In this document: positions 54,395 to 63,942 of the stretch, in pieces
Position numbering within the stretch: position 1 is the stretch's first letter
Layout of the letters: each line of letters opens with the position of its first letter
Assembly: GCA_024278955.1 (NCBI GenBank)
Contig: JAJRSE010000051.1
Span: 124,001-188,000, forward strand
DNA: 64,000 nt
Reading direction: 5' to 3'
DNA from: Planctomycetota bacterium
Lineage (GTDB): Bacteria; Planctomycetota; Planctomycetia; Pirellulales; Lacipirellulaceae
The notes under the pieces: generated by a model
Seen by the model: the letters and a program-made list of their open reading frames with translations, nothing else
Databases searched by the model: none
What the model was told of the DNA's origin: nothing
Translations under genes and position numbers: made by a program

Positions 54395-54648
54395 CAGCAA
54401 TCTACATAGCGAGAATCCGCAGTAGAATCGCAGTAACGTATACGTGCTGCTTTATGCTTGCCTTCTGGGGTAAAGTGGAAGTACAATGAAAGCGGTTCAA
54501 ACGAGCACGTGTCATTCGGAATGGGCAACTTTTTTATTTTCATGCCGTGCTTTTGGTGGGGTGTCTGCGCATGTTTCCTTGCAGCCACTGCTTATAATTG
54601 AAATATCTCGGCATATGCAAACTGAACCTTTTAATCCGGAATCAAAGC

Positions 54649-57600
54649 GTGGCGAACCGTTCTCGAAATTCCAAACAATCTGCTAAGAGAGACGCTCTAT
54701 GCGCGTCTCGATCTCGCCGTCTAAGCATCGAAACCCTCGAACCTCGACTGCTACTTGATGGCAACGGATTTATCACAGGTAACGATGTCTATCTTACACT
54801 TAGCTTTGCCCCTGACGGGACGGACATAGCGAACGAATCGAATTCGATCGCAGCAAGATTCGACACCATCGCACCTACCGCTGACTGGCAAGATGCTATC
54901 CTCCGCGCTTTTCAAACTTGGGCCGTCGAAACCAATGCCGATATTGGCATCGTCTCCGATAATGGCGACCCTTTCGGATCGCCTGGCCCAAGCCAAAATG
55001 ATATACGCTTCGGCGAAATCCGAATTGGTGCAATCGCCATGACTCCCAGCGTCGGCGCCGTTTCGGTACCCGTTGATGGGCTTGTGACCGGAACTTGGTT
55101 TGCCGATGTCGTTTTCAACACCGCATTCAACTACACTACCCTAGACGATATTTACGCTGTGGCATTGCACGAGGCTGGAAATGTCTTTGGACTTGAAGAT
55201 AATTCCGATACTAATTCACCTTTGTATATCGGTGGGGCGCCTACCGGCCTGCCACCAACTGCAAACGACTTGGCTGCTCTACACCAACTTCACGGCTTAC
55301 GATTCCCTGACTTCAACGAATCAGAGGAAGACGGGCCAACCAACAACGACTCCTTTTCCAATGCAACCGATCTCGATCTAGTCGAATTCGGCTTAGGCGA
55401 TGATGGCTCTGCTCCCTCCATCGTTTATGGAGACATTACCGATAACCTTGATCGAGATTTTTTTGAACTCGAAACTCCAGAGGACTACACCGGGCCTCTT
55501 ACCATCCAAGTACGATCGACTGGAATAAGCCTGCTGTCTCCCACGGTGAAGGTTTACGACGACAACCAACAGCTAGTGGCCCAGGCTACTGCGACCTCGA
55601 CCCGAGGCGACTGGCTTACTCTATCGTTGCCCTCGGTAGTTTCAGACGAAGACTACTACATCGAAATCGCTGGAGCGGCTCCAGGGCTCTATGGCATTGG
55701 CGGCTATTCCTTGGTGGCGACTCTCGACGGAGTAAACCAGGTTTCTCAGGAAGAAATAGACGCAATCGCAGGTGGCCAATTCCGGTTTCTTGAGCAAGAA
55801 GAGATAAGCAAATTCTTCGACACCGACGAAGACGATCTCTTTGGCGATGATCTCCACACCGACGATACCCCCTTGACTGCCGCCGGCCTGCAAACCACCC
55901 CAGGCTTCGCAAATGCAGCACAATACGAGATTATTGCCAGCATCTCGAATTCCACCGATATCGATTACTACTCGCTCAGGTCTCCTGCGCTATTGCCGGT
56001 CCCCTTAGATGTAATGACCGTGCTTGTACGATCCCTCGACGACGGCGGTTTAATTCCTTCGGTCACCGTGCTCGATATCAACGGACTCCCTGTTCCGTCA
56101 ACCATCCTGGCAAATGGTGGGGGAGAATACATCATTCAAGTCGATGGCGTAATCTTAGACAGCGACTATCAGATTAAAGTCGAAGCAGCCGATAACTTGG
56201 GGCCCTTCAATTCGGGCAACTACCGCCTCACGGTAACTTTTGGTAGCCAAGCAACCCAACTGGCTCCCCTGTCGACAGGCACGGTAGGAAATGGGATTAC
56301 CCAGAACATCCACTCCCTTTACATCGGACAGCCTCAGCTCCTTCATATTGCGCTGCAAATAGACCCCGCCGCAACGACTTCTCCAACCGCTGTCGTTGCG
56401 ACAATTAAAAACGACCTCGGAGAAATTGTCTACCAAATCGCTGCCGCCCCGGGCGAAACTCGAAGTCGCGAGGCCGTTCTACTAGACGCTGGCTCCTACA
56501 CGGTAGAAATCACCCCCTTTACGCTTGATGGAAGCACCCCGCCGGCAATTTCCTACTCGCTCCTTGGCACTTCGATATCCGACCTGTTTGTAGGCGATCC
56601 TGACGATCCAACCAACAATCCCTTTGCCTGCTCCGAGCCAGGCCTCGAAGGACTATTTTGCTATCCGGGCGGCTTTATCACGCCAGATCCATTTTTGTGG
56701 GACAGCTTTGTCGACTCGCTGACCAATCCGCCAGAAATACCCAATCTGCCCGATTTGGTTACTTTCCTCTTTGGCGACTGGTGGACATGGGTGTGGAATC
56801 AGACGGGAACAAATGGCCCTCCGTTCAGCCAACCAGATGCAATTCAAATCCCTGAAGTTTCTGCGGCGATTGCCCCCTTAATACTCGGCCCCACAGGCAG
56901 CGTGCTCGACAATGACATTGATCCCGAAAACGATGCGCTCATCGCAATACTCCAATCAGAACCCACGAATGGATCTCTGAGCATTGCCAATGATGGGACG
57001 TTTATTTACACCCCGAACCTTGGCTTTAGTGGAAGAGATGAATTTACCTATACGGCTTTCGACTTTTCACAGGAGTCTGCCTCCACGACGGTCTCGATTA
57101 TCGTAGGCGAAAGCGGAAATTTCGATGCCGACAGCGAGGTTGACGGGGCTGATTTCCTGACTTGGCAGCGTTCTGCTGGCACCCTAAGCGGAGCCGTCCT
57201 AACCAGCGGCGACAGCGACTTCGATGGTGATGTCGACTCGCTCGATCTCGCAAACTGGCAACAACAGTTTGGCGCCACTTCAATCCTCCCCCCTTCAAAC
57301 GGAGACGCCGACGCCGATGCCGACGTCGATGGTCTGGACTTCCTGGCTTGGCAGCGAGGATCGGGGATCTCCCTCGGTGCGACTGCCCAAGATGGAGATG
57401 CCGACGCAGACGGCGATGTCGATGCTCAAGACTTGCTGGCCTGGAAAAATAATTTCGGTTCACCCGCCGCCTTAGCTGCCTCTACCGCCTCGGGTGAAAG
57501 CTCGGCTCCGGCAGCTCTTGCCTTGGTTTCCAAGCCTGTCTCCAATACAATCTCCACCGCCACGACTGCCGCCAAGGTTCCAACAACGACTCAAGCAACC

Positions 57601-57942
57601 CCCACACAACAGCCAACTGCTGAGACTAACAAGCTTTTAGCGACTTCCTTTGTCGAGTCGCCCTACTCAAAAGCCTTTGCGACGGCTCCTCCTCGGGTAG
57701 GACAAGATCTTGTCTCGGAAAACGCCAGGCACTCGGCATTTTTCATGGGCGACCCTGGCTACGAAAATGAACTACTGGAAATAGCAAGGATCGCGTCCAG
57801 CTCTAGGAACGAGCCAGATCTGCCTGGGGCTGATATTCGTGACCGCCTGTTTGCAGAATTCCACGGGAGTCGATTCGAGCAAATTCGCTCTGCAATGGTT
57901 GATGCCTTCTCTCAGTTCGCCGATGAGCTAGAACTAGGCTAG
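54649..57942 (+). CDS. LEPR-xLL surface protein with degenerate matrixin domain
   Basis: About 1097 residues. The N-terminus is basic with the LEPR-xLL targeting motif [14 protein letters not shown] matrixin-like metalloprotease domain (~40-210) follows, with the zinc region [14 protein letters not shown] where HExxHxxGxxH is expected: the first His and Glu are kept, the second His is Asn and the third position is Asp. Then several pre-peptidase/beta-sandwich domains, a tandem cadherin-like (Big_9) unit [17 protein letters not shown], four dockerin-like repeats ([16 protein letters not shown] and similar) and a C-terminal helical part. GTG 54649 is the likely start. The stop lies 3 bases before the next DUF1559 gene. 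Large surface or secreted protein, probably without protease activity. Confidence 0.82.
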   Translation: MANRSRNSKQSAKRDALCASRSRRLSIETLEPRLLLDGNGFITGNDVYLTLSFAPDGTDIANESNSIAARFDTIAPTADWQDAILRAFQTWAVETNADIGIVSDNGDPFGSPGPSQNDIRFGEIRIGAIAMTPSVGAVSVPVDGLVTGTWFADVVFNTAFNYTTLDDIYAVALHEAGNVFGLEDNSDTNSPLYIGGAPTGLPPTANDLAALHQLHGLRFPDFNESEEDGPTNNDSFSNATDLDLVEFGLGDDGSAPSIVYGDITDNLDRDFFELETPEDYTGPLTIQVRSTGISLLSPTVKVYDDNQQLVAQATATSTRGDWLTLSLPSVVSDEDYYIEIAGAAPGLYGIGGYSLVATLDGVNQVSQEEIDAIAGGQFRFLEQEEISKFFDTDEDDLFGDDLHTDDTPLTAAGLQTTPGFANAAQYEIIASISNSTDIDYYSLRSPALLPVPLDVMTVLVRSLDDGGLIPSVTVLDINGLPVPSTILANGGGEYIIQVDGVILDSDYQIKVEAADNLGPFNSGNYRLTVTFGSQATQLAPLSTGTVGNGITQNIHSLYIGQPQLLHIALQIDPAATTSPTAVVATIKNDLGEIVYQIAAAPGETRSREAVLLDAGSYTVEITPFTLDGSTPPAISYSLLGTSISDLFVGDPDDPTNNPFACSEPGLEGLFCYPGGFITPDPFLWDSFVDSLTNPPEIPNLPDLVTFLFGDWWTWVWNQTGTNGPPFSQPDAIQIPEVSAAIAPLILGPTGSVLDNDIDPENDALIAILQSEPTNGSLSIANDGTFIYTPNLGFSGRDEFTYTAFDFSQESASTTVSIIVGESGNFDADSEVDGADFLTWQRSAGTLSGAVLTSGDSDFDGDVDSLDLANWQQQFGATSILPPSNGDADADADVDGLDFLAWQRGSGISLGATAQDGDADADGDVDAQDLLAWKNNFGSPAALAASTASGESSAPAALALVSKPVSNTISTATTAAKVPTTTQATPTQQPTAETNKLLATSFVESPYSKAFATAPPRVGQDLVSENARHSAFFMGDPGYENELLEIARIASSSRNEPDLPGADIRDRLFAEFHGSRFEQIRSAMVDAFSQFADELELG

Positions 57943-57944
57943 CC

Positions 57945-59030
57945 ATGAGCCTTCAAAAAGCGGCAAGTCGTTTTGGTTTTACGCTCGTCGAATTACTGGT
58001 CGTCATAGCGATCATCGGCATACTTGTCTCGCTTTTGCTGCCTGCCGTTCAAGCGGCCCGCGAGGCGGCTCGTAGAGTTCAATGCAAGAACAAGGTCAAG
58101 CAACTTGGCCTCGCCGTCTTGCAGTATGAAAACGCCAACGTAAAGCTTCCCCCCTGTGGATCGGCCTCGATCCTCAACAATCCAGCGAACCCTGCTGTTG
58201 ACATCTACAATCCCTTCGGCGGCAAACAGCTCAGCTGGATCGTTTTTTTGTTACCTTATCTCGAACAAGACGCGTTGTTTGCTGAATTCGACTTAGAAAA
58301 ACCAATCTCTCGACAGGCAAGCGACCCTCAATCGAAAATCTTTCCGACATTGCTTTGCCCAAGCGGCCAAGCTCAAGGACGCTTTTACAAACTGCTAATC
58401 CCAGGCATCGGTCTCAACTACACGCAAGTCGCAAAAGGGAACTACGCAGCCTATGTGAGCCCGTTTCATGTCGACTTGCAGTTTCTGTTTCCTGGCGCGC
58501 TCATCGGTAGGCCCCAACGATTGAGTAGCATCGAAGACGGCCTCTCTTCTACTTTGGTGCTAAGCGAGGTTCGTACGCTCGACCACGAACTCGACGAACG
58601 GGGCGCTTGGGCCATCCCCTGGAATGGTGCAAGCCTGCTCGCTTTTGACATGCACCCCAAAGACTGGCGACATGAGCACGATGGTTCGGAAGCCATCGAT
58701 GCCGCGATCGCTCAAAACCGAGCAATTTTCGTTGCCAATCCCGATATCCATGGCGAAACTCAGCGTCCCAACAACCGTGGCCCGAACTTGGATACTCTCA
58801 AACACTGCAAGAGCGGCACCGACTTAGAAAAACACGCCCTGGCAAGCAATCTCCCTTGTACCGCCAGCCTCATCCCTAGCCTCAACGGTTACATGTCGGC
58901 GGCCCCACGTAGTCTGCACCCCGGCGGAGTCAACGCAACCTACCTCGACGGGCACGTGACGTTTCTCACCGACGAAATCGACGAGTTTGTAATGGCCTAC
59001 TTGATAAGCACCATCGATGGGCAGCCCTAA
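57945..59030 (+). CDS. DUF1559 type II pseudopilin-like protein
   Basis: A 361-residue member: [21 protein letters not shown], then [16 protein letters not shown], and the H-X9-DG ending ([17 protein letters not shown]). It begins 3 bases after the LEPR protein gene, so the two are cotranscribed; the pairing of DUF1559 with a large surface protein is also seen in the 46841-50277 operon. Function unproven. Confidence 0.93.
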   Translation: MSLQKAASRFGFTLVELLVVIAIIGILVSLLLPAVQAAREAARRVQCKNKVKQLGLAVLQYENANVKLPPCGSASILNNPANPAVDIYNPFGGKQLSWIVFLLPYLEQDALFAEFDLEKPISRQASDPQSKIFPTLLCPSGQAQGRFYKLLIPGIGLNYTQVAKGNYAAYVSPFHVDLQFLFPGALIGRPQRLSSIEDGLSSTLVLSEVRTLDHELDERGAWAIPWNGASLLAFDMHPKDWRHEHDGSEAIDAAIAQNRAIFVANPDIHGETQRPNNRGPNLDTLKHCKSGTDLEKHALASNLPCTASLIPSLNGYMSAAPRSLHPGGVNATYLDGHVTFLTDEIDEFVMAYLISTIDGQP

Positions 59031-59085
59031 CCATTGAGCATTTCACGATTGCGTGGATTGATTTCAAACAGCGTAGGAGCGAACT

Positions 59086-59321
59086 ATGACTAAGAATAGC
59101 AATGAAGAAACTTTTGTTTCCCAACGAGTCATCTACACAGCCCACGTCGAGGGCCGCATTATCCTCGTCGAAAACGTACCCGCTCGCGTTTCCAGTCGAA
59201 CGGGTGAACGCTTTTTTCACCGGAAACCGTCGAGCAGCTTCAGAGCATCGTGTAGGAAAAGAAGGTCCCCTTCCGCGTGATCGAAACCCCGGTCTTTCAT
59301 TATCCCGAGACCATGGCTTGA
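59086..59321 (+). pseudogene. Frameshifted remnant of a YgiT/MqsA-like antitoxin-type gene
   Basis: ATG 59086 opens a frame with YTAHVEGRIILVENVPARVSSRTGERFF, the VENVPARV...TGExFF core common to YgiT/MqsA-type proteins. After GERFF the expected SPETVEQLQSIV is found in another frame (GAAACCGTCGAGCAGCTTCAG, 59224 on), so about one base was lost in the T-run. That second frame then meets a TAG (at the Trp/Glu position) before continuing with a plausible C-terminus PFRVIETPVFHYPETMA to a TGA at 59319-59321. Two independent lesions mark it as decayed. A short readthrough product of the first frame is conceivable but unlikely to work. Confidence 0.65.
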
Positions 59322-59430
59322 TAAAAGTGGCCCGAGTTGAAACGCCGGGCACCACGAATACACGCTGCTAATGGGATTTCATTAGCGCGTTTCAGCGACA
59401 ATTAGCGGTTTCCCGATCATTGCCTCTTTG

Positions 59431-59453
59431 GTCCCGGGACACCAAATGTCCCG
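59431..59453. promoter_or_regulatory. Overlapping palindromes, candidate toxin-antitoxin operator
   Basis: GTCCCGGGAC (59431-59440) is a perfect 10-base palindrome, and CGGGACA / TGTCCCG (59435-59441 and 59447-59453) form a second inverted repeat around CCAAA. They lie 78-100 bases before the antitoxin start, where autoregulated ParD/CopG-type operators are usually found. Binding is inferred. Confidence 0.4.
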
Positions 59454-59530
59454 AGGCACCAAATCGTGTTAGAATGACGGCATGAGCATCGACATCAACC
59501 CATGAACGACCGTTAGAGAGGAGAACGTCT

Positions 59531-59770
59531 GTGGCCTATCAATTCCCCCCAGATGTTGAGCAGTTTGTGCAAAGTGAACTCGACCAGAAACACTACGCCT
59601 CGGAAGAGGACTTGCTTGTGGAAGGTGTACGACTTCTGCAACAAGATCGTGAGGAGAGTATTGCCGGAATTAAGCAAGGTCTCGAATCGATCAAGCGAGG
59701 AGAAGGTATTCCGCTTGACGAAGCTTTTGAGTCTTTACGGAAAAAGCACAACCTCTCGGTCGATGCATGA
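59531..59770 (+). CDS. ParD/CopG-like antitoxin
   Basis: A 79-residue protein with the layout of ParD-type antitoxins: a beta start and FPPDVEQFVQSELDQ helix, then the ASEEDLLVEGVRLLQQ helix (the ribbon-helix-helix part) and an acidic C-terminal tail (DEAFESLRKKHNL) that would wrap the toxin. GTG 59531 has GAGGAG 8 bases upstream. Its stop overlaps the toxin start in an ATGA. It should neutralise the downstream toxin and repress the pair. Confidence 0.78.
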   Translation: MAYQFPPDVEQFVQSELDQKHYASEEDLLVEGVRLLQQDREESIAGIKQGLESIKRGEGIPLDEAFESLRKKHNLSVDA

Positions 59771-60087
59771 GTTACCGCGTTATCATTCAGCCGCCCGCAC
59801 TGGAAAACATTGAGGCTGCTTATCTGCGCGCCGCTCGCCACGCGCCGGAGACCGCCTTACAGTGGCTCGAAGGGTTTTACGAGGCATTGCAAACGCTCAG
59901 TACGAATCCAACTCGATGCAGTATTGCACCGGAGAGCGATGCCGTTAAACTCGAAGTGCGGCAATTCTTCTACCGCACCAAGAGTCGTCACGCCTATCGG
60001 GCGCTCTTTACAATCCATGGCAACGAGATTCGCGTTTTGCACGTACGCGCTCCCGGCCAACGGTTGGTGCGGCCTGGTGAGCTGTAA
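59767..60087 (+). CDS. RelE/ParE-family toxin
   Basis: A 106-residue protein of the RelE/ParE fold: YRVIIQPPALENIEAAYLRAA (first strand and helix), then LSTNPTRCSIAPES, RQFFYRTKSRHAYRALFTIHG and the C-terminal VLHVRAPGQRLVRP. The conserved basic residues of the last two strands are present, fitting either a gyrase-targeting ParE or an mRNA-cleaving RelE; sequence alone does not decide. Coupled to the antitoxin by ATGA. Confidence 0.83.
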   Translation: MSYRVIIQPPALENIEAAYLRAARHAPETALQWLEGFYEALQTLSTNPTRCSIAPESDAVKLEVRQFFYRTKSRHAYRALFTIHGNEIRVLHVRAPGQRLVRPGEL

Positions 60088-60200
60088 GCAAAGGACCTAG
60101 ATCGCTCCGGCAATCTATCAGCCCACAATTCATGAGACGGAGGCTCTTGTTGAATCAAACTCTCGCGTGCCGTGGGAATTCCTTTTCGCTAACCGCTTCT

Positions 60201-61640
60201 CTAGTAGTTGATATCAAACCCAAAGTTCACGCCGTTGATGAAAACGTCTTGCTGCCCCGCTTGACCAATACCCCAGTCCGGCAAACGATACTCAACCATC
60301 TGCGATGCCCGAGAAATGTTGTCGATAAACATTGCCGTGTACCCCAACCGCAGAGCAATCGAGCTGGTTAATTGATAGGTCGAATCGACTCGCAATTCGA
60401 CCATGGGAGAAAAATCGTTGGCTCGCGCGCCGCTGGAAAACGTGGTCGGCTGGGCAGACATCGACTGGTTAAGTGCCCCAGGCACGATATTTTCGCCCCA
60501 AGTTCCACCCTGATCGAAGTCCTGAATGTTGTAGCCAAACACAAAACGACCATCGACCGCCATATTCCAACGTCCGCGTTGGGTCGACCATTTGCCTCGA
60601 ATCTGAGGGCCCACGATTTGGTTTTCCGCCGTCGTGGTGACTGTGTTCAGGCCTCGAAAGAAGTCGGACGTGCCATTGATGCCAAACTCGTCTCGCATAC
60701 TTAGAAATCGCACACCATAAGCAAGGTCGACTTGATTGTTCTGCCGCTTCCGCATCTGGTGGCGATTACTGAGTTGAATCGTTCGCATCACTTCAACCCC
60801 ACGAACTCGAGTGTTGTTGCGAACCGTCAACTGATTGAATCGCACGTTAAATTCGGCAAGGTCGCCAAAATCTTCCGCCACGGCAATAACCGGCTCATCA
60901 TCGTCTTGCTCGCCATTCCCGTTCGTATCCTGGAAAACCGTAACAATACCTTCGGCCAAGTTACCGTTGATGTCGTCGGGCGTACCGCTGCCACCTACCC
61001 CAGGACCGCCAACAACAATACCAGTCACGTTATCCTCATTGTTGAAATAGTCGCGAAATCCAAGCAAGTACCCAGCAGGTGTAACAAAGTTGATATGAAT
61101 ACTCCCGAATCCCGAAGTCTGCGGGCCGCTACCAAAAGTTTGCTGTTGGTTCGTCTGGGGGCCATCGATGATTCCAATTAACCACCCATTCCCTTTTTCT
61201 TGGAGGCCGAATTCATATCTTGAGCCCCAGCCGAAAGTCGCCTCAGGGACAACGTCTTGCAAGCCATTTTGAATTACGTACTGTGGCGGTCGATTCCCTT
61301 GATCCTGGGGGTTCGTATCATCGTAAATAATCTCAGACAAAATTTGCACATTCGGGTCGCCGATCGTGGCGCGTTCGCCCGTGACTGCCCAATTCAGTTT
61401 GTCAAACCGGAAGAAATAACCGCTATCTTTCCGCATCGGGCGATTTTCAAAATCAAAATCAACCGGCGCAAACCACTCGGCGTCGGTATCGGTTCCTGCG
61501 GCGCCGTAAGGCGAGTACAGGGGGCCTACTGCGTTTTGAGCACGAACGGTGCTCGCACAAGCAGAGATCAGCATTACCGTGGCAAGCCACTTGGTCATTA
61601 ACGCGGCAGGCCGCTTGGTCATCGTATTTCGAGCTATCAT
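60201..61640 (-). CDS. BBP7-type outer-membrane beta-barrel protein
   Basis: A ~479-residue exported protein of the planctomycete BBP7 family: signal peptide ending STVRAQ, the WFAPVDFDFENRPMRKDSGYFFRFDKLNW opening split over two strands, alternating aromatic strands through the middle, and a C-terminal aromatic strand (VNFGFDINY). An acidic loop DTNGNGEQDDDEPVI could bind calcium. ATG 61640 is picked for GGGTAG 9 bases upstream; TTG 61649 and ATG 61622 are in frame. BBP7 proteins are structural or channel barrels of unknown cargo. Converges with the toxin gene. Confidence 0.83.
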   Translation of the reverse strand: MIARNTMTKRPAALMTKWLATVMLISACASTVRAQNAVGPLYSPYGAAGTDTDAEWFAPVDFDFENRPMRKDSGYFFRFDKLNWAVTGERATIGDPNVQILSEIIYDDTNPQDQGNRPPQYVIQNGLQDVVPEATFGWGSRYEFGLQEKGNGWLIGIIDGPQTNQQQTFGSGPQTSGFGSIHINFVTPAGYLLGFRDYFNNEDNVTGIVVGGPGVGGSGTPDDINGNLAEGIVTVFQDTNGNGEQDDDEPVIAVAEDFGDLAEFNVRFNQLTVRNNTRVRGVEVMRTIQLSNRHQMRKRQNNQVDLAYGVRFLSMRDEFGINGTSDFFRGLNTVTTTAENQIVGPQIRGKWSTQRGRWNMAVDGRFVFGYNIQDFDQGGTWGENIVPGALNQSMSAQPTTFSSGARANDFSPMVELRVDSTYQLTSSIALRLGYTAMFIDNISRASQMVEYRLPDWGIGQAGQQDVFINGVNFGFDINY

Positions 61641-62161
61641 AAGTTCCAACTACCCTTGTTGGTTGCGCCATCGACTGACGCCGTGTCGTTGATCCGTGCC
61701 CCCCGAGGAGCAACAAATGGAGACTATCTGTGCCGGTAGTATCGGACCTGCGGGACGTGATGGTTGAGTAAGATTGGCAAACTCTGACGAAAAGGAGGCC
61801 GGCAAGTACACCTTGGGAGTTCTGGGTTGAATGGATCGACTATTTGGCCATTCCGCGTACCGTTTTTTGGCCAGAATCCTAGTGCAGCTCAACATTCGAG
61901 TTGGGTGCCACTGCTGGCTTGCCCAGCAGTGGACGCCGGGTACCCGCTTCGCACTGCTGGACGAGCCAGCAGTGGCACCCGAAAACGCAAGCCGCAATGG
62001 AACGGGTAGCAGCTTCTCCCTTGCTTCCGTGTCGAGCTAGGAAGGGCCTCTGTGCTCAGCATGCATAAAAGCCTTGCTTGCACGGCTTTTTTCTATTTCT
62101 GAGGCCTCGAAAGAGATATACTTTCGTAGAGTTCCTGGTCCTTACCGAGAAAAGAGTTCCC
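61641..62161. other. Divergent intergenic region with REP-like palindrome
   Basis: About 520 bases between the BBP7 gene and the TraB-family gene. No supportable gene. The palindrome at 61903-61980 is the main content; promoters for both neighbours must lie on either side of it. Confidence 0.6.
61903..61980. repeat. REP-like nested palindrome (two hairpins forming a cruciform)
   Basis: Outer arms GGGTGCCACTGCTGGCT (61903-61919) and AGCCAGCAGTGGCACCC (61964-61980) are exact complements. Each half also folds alone (CCACTGCTGG with CCAGCAGTGG; CACTGCTGG with CCAGCAGTG), and the centre is the palindrome CGGGTACCCG (61937-61946). The CCAGCAGTGGCACCC word is recurrent between genes in Rhodopirellula-related genomes. 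Confidence 0.8.
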
Positions 62162-63142
62162 GTGATAAACCCCACCCGATTTTTGATTCCCCGCATCACC
62201 TGTTTATTGGCCAGTCTGCTAGCAGCTTGGGCTGCTCACACGCCAGACAAAGCGATTGCGGAGCAAACGGCGGTTCTCGAAGCTCCCGACCAACAAGCCG
62301 AAATTGCCCAGTTAGGCGAAGATTGGGTACGAATCGTCCGAGACCCGCGTGGCAAGCCGCTTGCGCTGGAAGTGGCGATTGTCCGCTACCTTCCTGCGGC
62401 TCAAGCCGCGAAAGCCGGCTCGAAGCAGCGGGCTCCGATGGCACGCGAATACGTCGACTTGGTGGGGGCCATCCATATCGGCGACCTCTCCTATTACCAG
62501 CAACTCAACAAGCATTTTCGCCAGTACGACGCCCTGCTGTACGAACTGGTGGCCCCCAAAGGCACAGTCGTCGAGCAAGGCCGCGGCACGTCGAACCTGA
62601 ACCCGCTGGGGGCGATGCAAAACGGGATGAAGTCGATGCTTGAGGTAGAACACCAGTTGGAGCAGGTCGACTACACACGCCCCAATTTTGTCCACGCCGA
62701 CCTCTCGCCCGACGAATTCCTCCAGTCGATGGAGAGCCGCGACGAAGGATTTCTCAAGCTCTATTTCCGCCTCATCGGCCAAGCGGTCGCCCAACAAAGC
62801 GAGCAAGCGGCTAAAGGCGAGTCAACCGATTTGGATATTTTTACGGCGTTGCTTTCGCAAGATCGGCCTCGAATGCTAAAAATCGCGTTGGCAAAACAGT
62901 TTGAGTCGATGGAATCGATGCTTGCCAATATCTCGGGGCCCAACGGCTCGACGCTCATTACCGAGCGAAATATCCGGGCACTCGAAGTGCTCCGCAAGCA
63001 GCAAGAGTCGGGCAAGCAAAAACTCGCCATTTTCTACGGAGCAGGCCATTTGGCCGATATGCACGAGCGGCTGACCAAAGAGTTCAACATGAAGGCCGTC
63101 GACGTCACTTGGCTCGAAGCCTGGGACCTCCGGCCAAAATAA
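62162..63142 (+). CDS. TraB/GumN (TIKI)-family protein
   Basis: A ~326-residue exported protein. GTG 62162 opens a Sec signal (RITCLLASLLAAWAAHTPDKA); an ATG at 62078 would put residues in front of it. The TraB/TIKI core is present: VDLVGAIHIGDLSYYQQL (the GxxH motif), an ERNIRAL Glu-Arg pair and the second IFYGAGHLADM motif near the C-terminus. Animal TIKI members are metalloproteases acting on Wnt, bacterial ones are unassigned. The two His motifs suggest a metal site. Stand-alone gene before the small basic protein. Confidence 0.82.
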   Translation: MINPTRFLIPRITCLLASLLAAWAAHTPDKAIAEQTAVLEAPDQQAEIAQLGEDWVRIVRDPRGKPLALEVAIVRYLPAAQAAKAGSKQRAPMAREYVDLVGAIHIGDLSYYQQLNKHFRQYDALLYELVAPKGTVVEQGRGTSNLNPLGAMQNGMKSMLEVEHQLEQVDYTRPNFVHADLSPDEFLQSMESRDEGFLKLYFRLIGQAVAQQSEQAAKGESTDLDIFTALLSQDRPRMLKIALAKQFESMESMLANISGPNGSTLITERNIRALEVLRKQQESGKQKLAIFYGAGHLADMHERLTKEFNMKAVDVTWLEAWDLRPK

Positions 63143-63183
63143 GGGGCCAGGGATCTGCGTAAAACACCGAAATCCCAACAAAT

Positions 63184-63205
63184 CCCGGAGATTGCAATCC
63201 CCGGG
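63184..63205. repeat. 22-base near-perfect palindrome
   Basis: CCCGGAGATTG (63184-63194) and CAATCCCCGGG (63195-63205) are complementary with one mismatch and no spacer. It lies 42 bases after the TraB-family stop and 96 before the small basic protein gene; it could be an operator, or part of a weak terminator (no T-run). Confidence 0.4.
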
Positions 63206-63300
63206 CCTGTTTGCCTCCACTTTCCCAGGCCGGGACGACCTGCTAGAATCTGAGGTTCACTCGATTTGTAACTTAACGTCGTTTTCCAAGGAGTCTCCCC

Positions 63301-63399
63301 ATGGCCAAGCCTGGTCGCAAAGTAAAAAAAGCCAATCATGGCAAACGTCCGGCCAACAGCCGCCCACGCAAGAACCGTCGTCAAAAGGTGAAAACCTAA
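63301..63399 (+). CDS. 32-residue highly basic protein
   Basis: ATG 63301 to TAA 63399. AAGGAG at 63288-63293 with 7-base spacing is the strongest ribosome site in the window. The product starts MAKPGRKVKKANHGKRPANS and ends in RRQKVKT; 14 of 32 residues are Lys or Arg, with no acidic residue. It resembles tiny ribosome-associated proteins such as bTHX in size and charge, but I do not claim homology. A nucleic-acid or ribosome-binding role is likely. A 48-base gap separates it from the dehydratase gene. Confidence 0.7.
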   Translation: MAKPGRKVKKANHGKRPANSRPRKNRRQKVKT

Positions 63400-63447
63400 C
63401 GCAAATGCCTTGCCGGAGCAGAGCCCATCGCTGCGAGTGGCCGAAAT

Positions 63448-63942
63448 TTGATCGTCGACCCTCAAGAAATCGACACGACTCAAGTAGTCGCCGACCTTGA
63501 GGAAATCCGCCGCTACAACCGCCAGCGCGACGCGATGGAGCAGCTTACGGCCATCGTCTTCGACGATCCCGAAAGCAACATCTGCATCGGTTATCGAGAT
63601 ACCACCCAAGAAGATTTCTGGGTCTCCGGCCATATGCCAAACATGCCGTTGATGCCAGGGGTGCTGATGTGTGAAGCGGCGGCTCAGATTTGCTCGTTCC
63701 AGTCGTGCCGCCACGACCTGCTGGGCTGCGAGGTGGTCGGCTTTGGTGGACTCGACAACGTACGTTTCCGCGATACGGTCCGCCCCGGCGATCGGCTGTT
63801 GATTGTTAGCCAGATCACCAAGCTCCGACGTGGCCGAATGATCGTAAGCCGCTTCCAAGAGTTCGTTGGCACCCGGCTCGTTTGCGAAGGCGAAATCCGC
63901 GCCATTCCCTTGCCCGTCGAAGAGTTAGGGACGGGGAACTAG
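63448..63942 (+). CDS. FabZ-like hotdog dehydratase
   Basis: A 164-residue protein of the 3-hydroxyacyl-ACP dehydratase (FabZ/FabA-type) hotdog family. The active-site segment FWVSGHMPNMPLMPGVLMCEAAAQ-like block (split here as SGHMPNMPLMPG and CEAAAQ) holds the catalytic His and Glu, and VGFGGLDNVRFRDTVRPGD is the second conserved strand pair. It should dehydrate (3R)-hydroxyacyl chains in fatty acid synthesis. It has an unusual ~40-residue N-terminal extension compared with FabZ. TTG 63448 is the only start available and its ribosome site is weak. Confidence 0.83.
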   Translation: MIVDPQEIDTTQVVADLEEIRRYNRQRDAMEQLTAIVFDDPESNICIGYRDTTQEDFWVSGHMPNMPLMPGVLMCEAAAQICSFQSCRHDLLGCEVVGFGGLDNVRFRDTVRPGDRLLIVSQITKLRRGRMIVSRFQEFVGTRLVCEGEIRAIPLPVEELGTGN

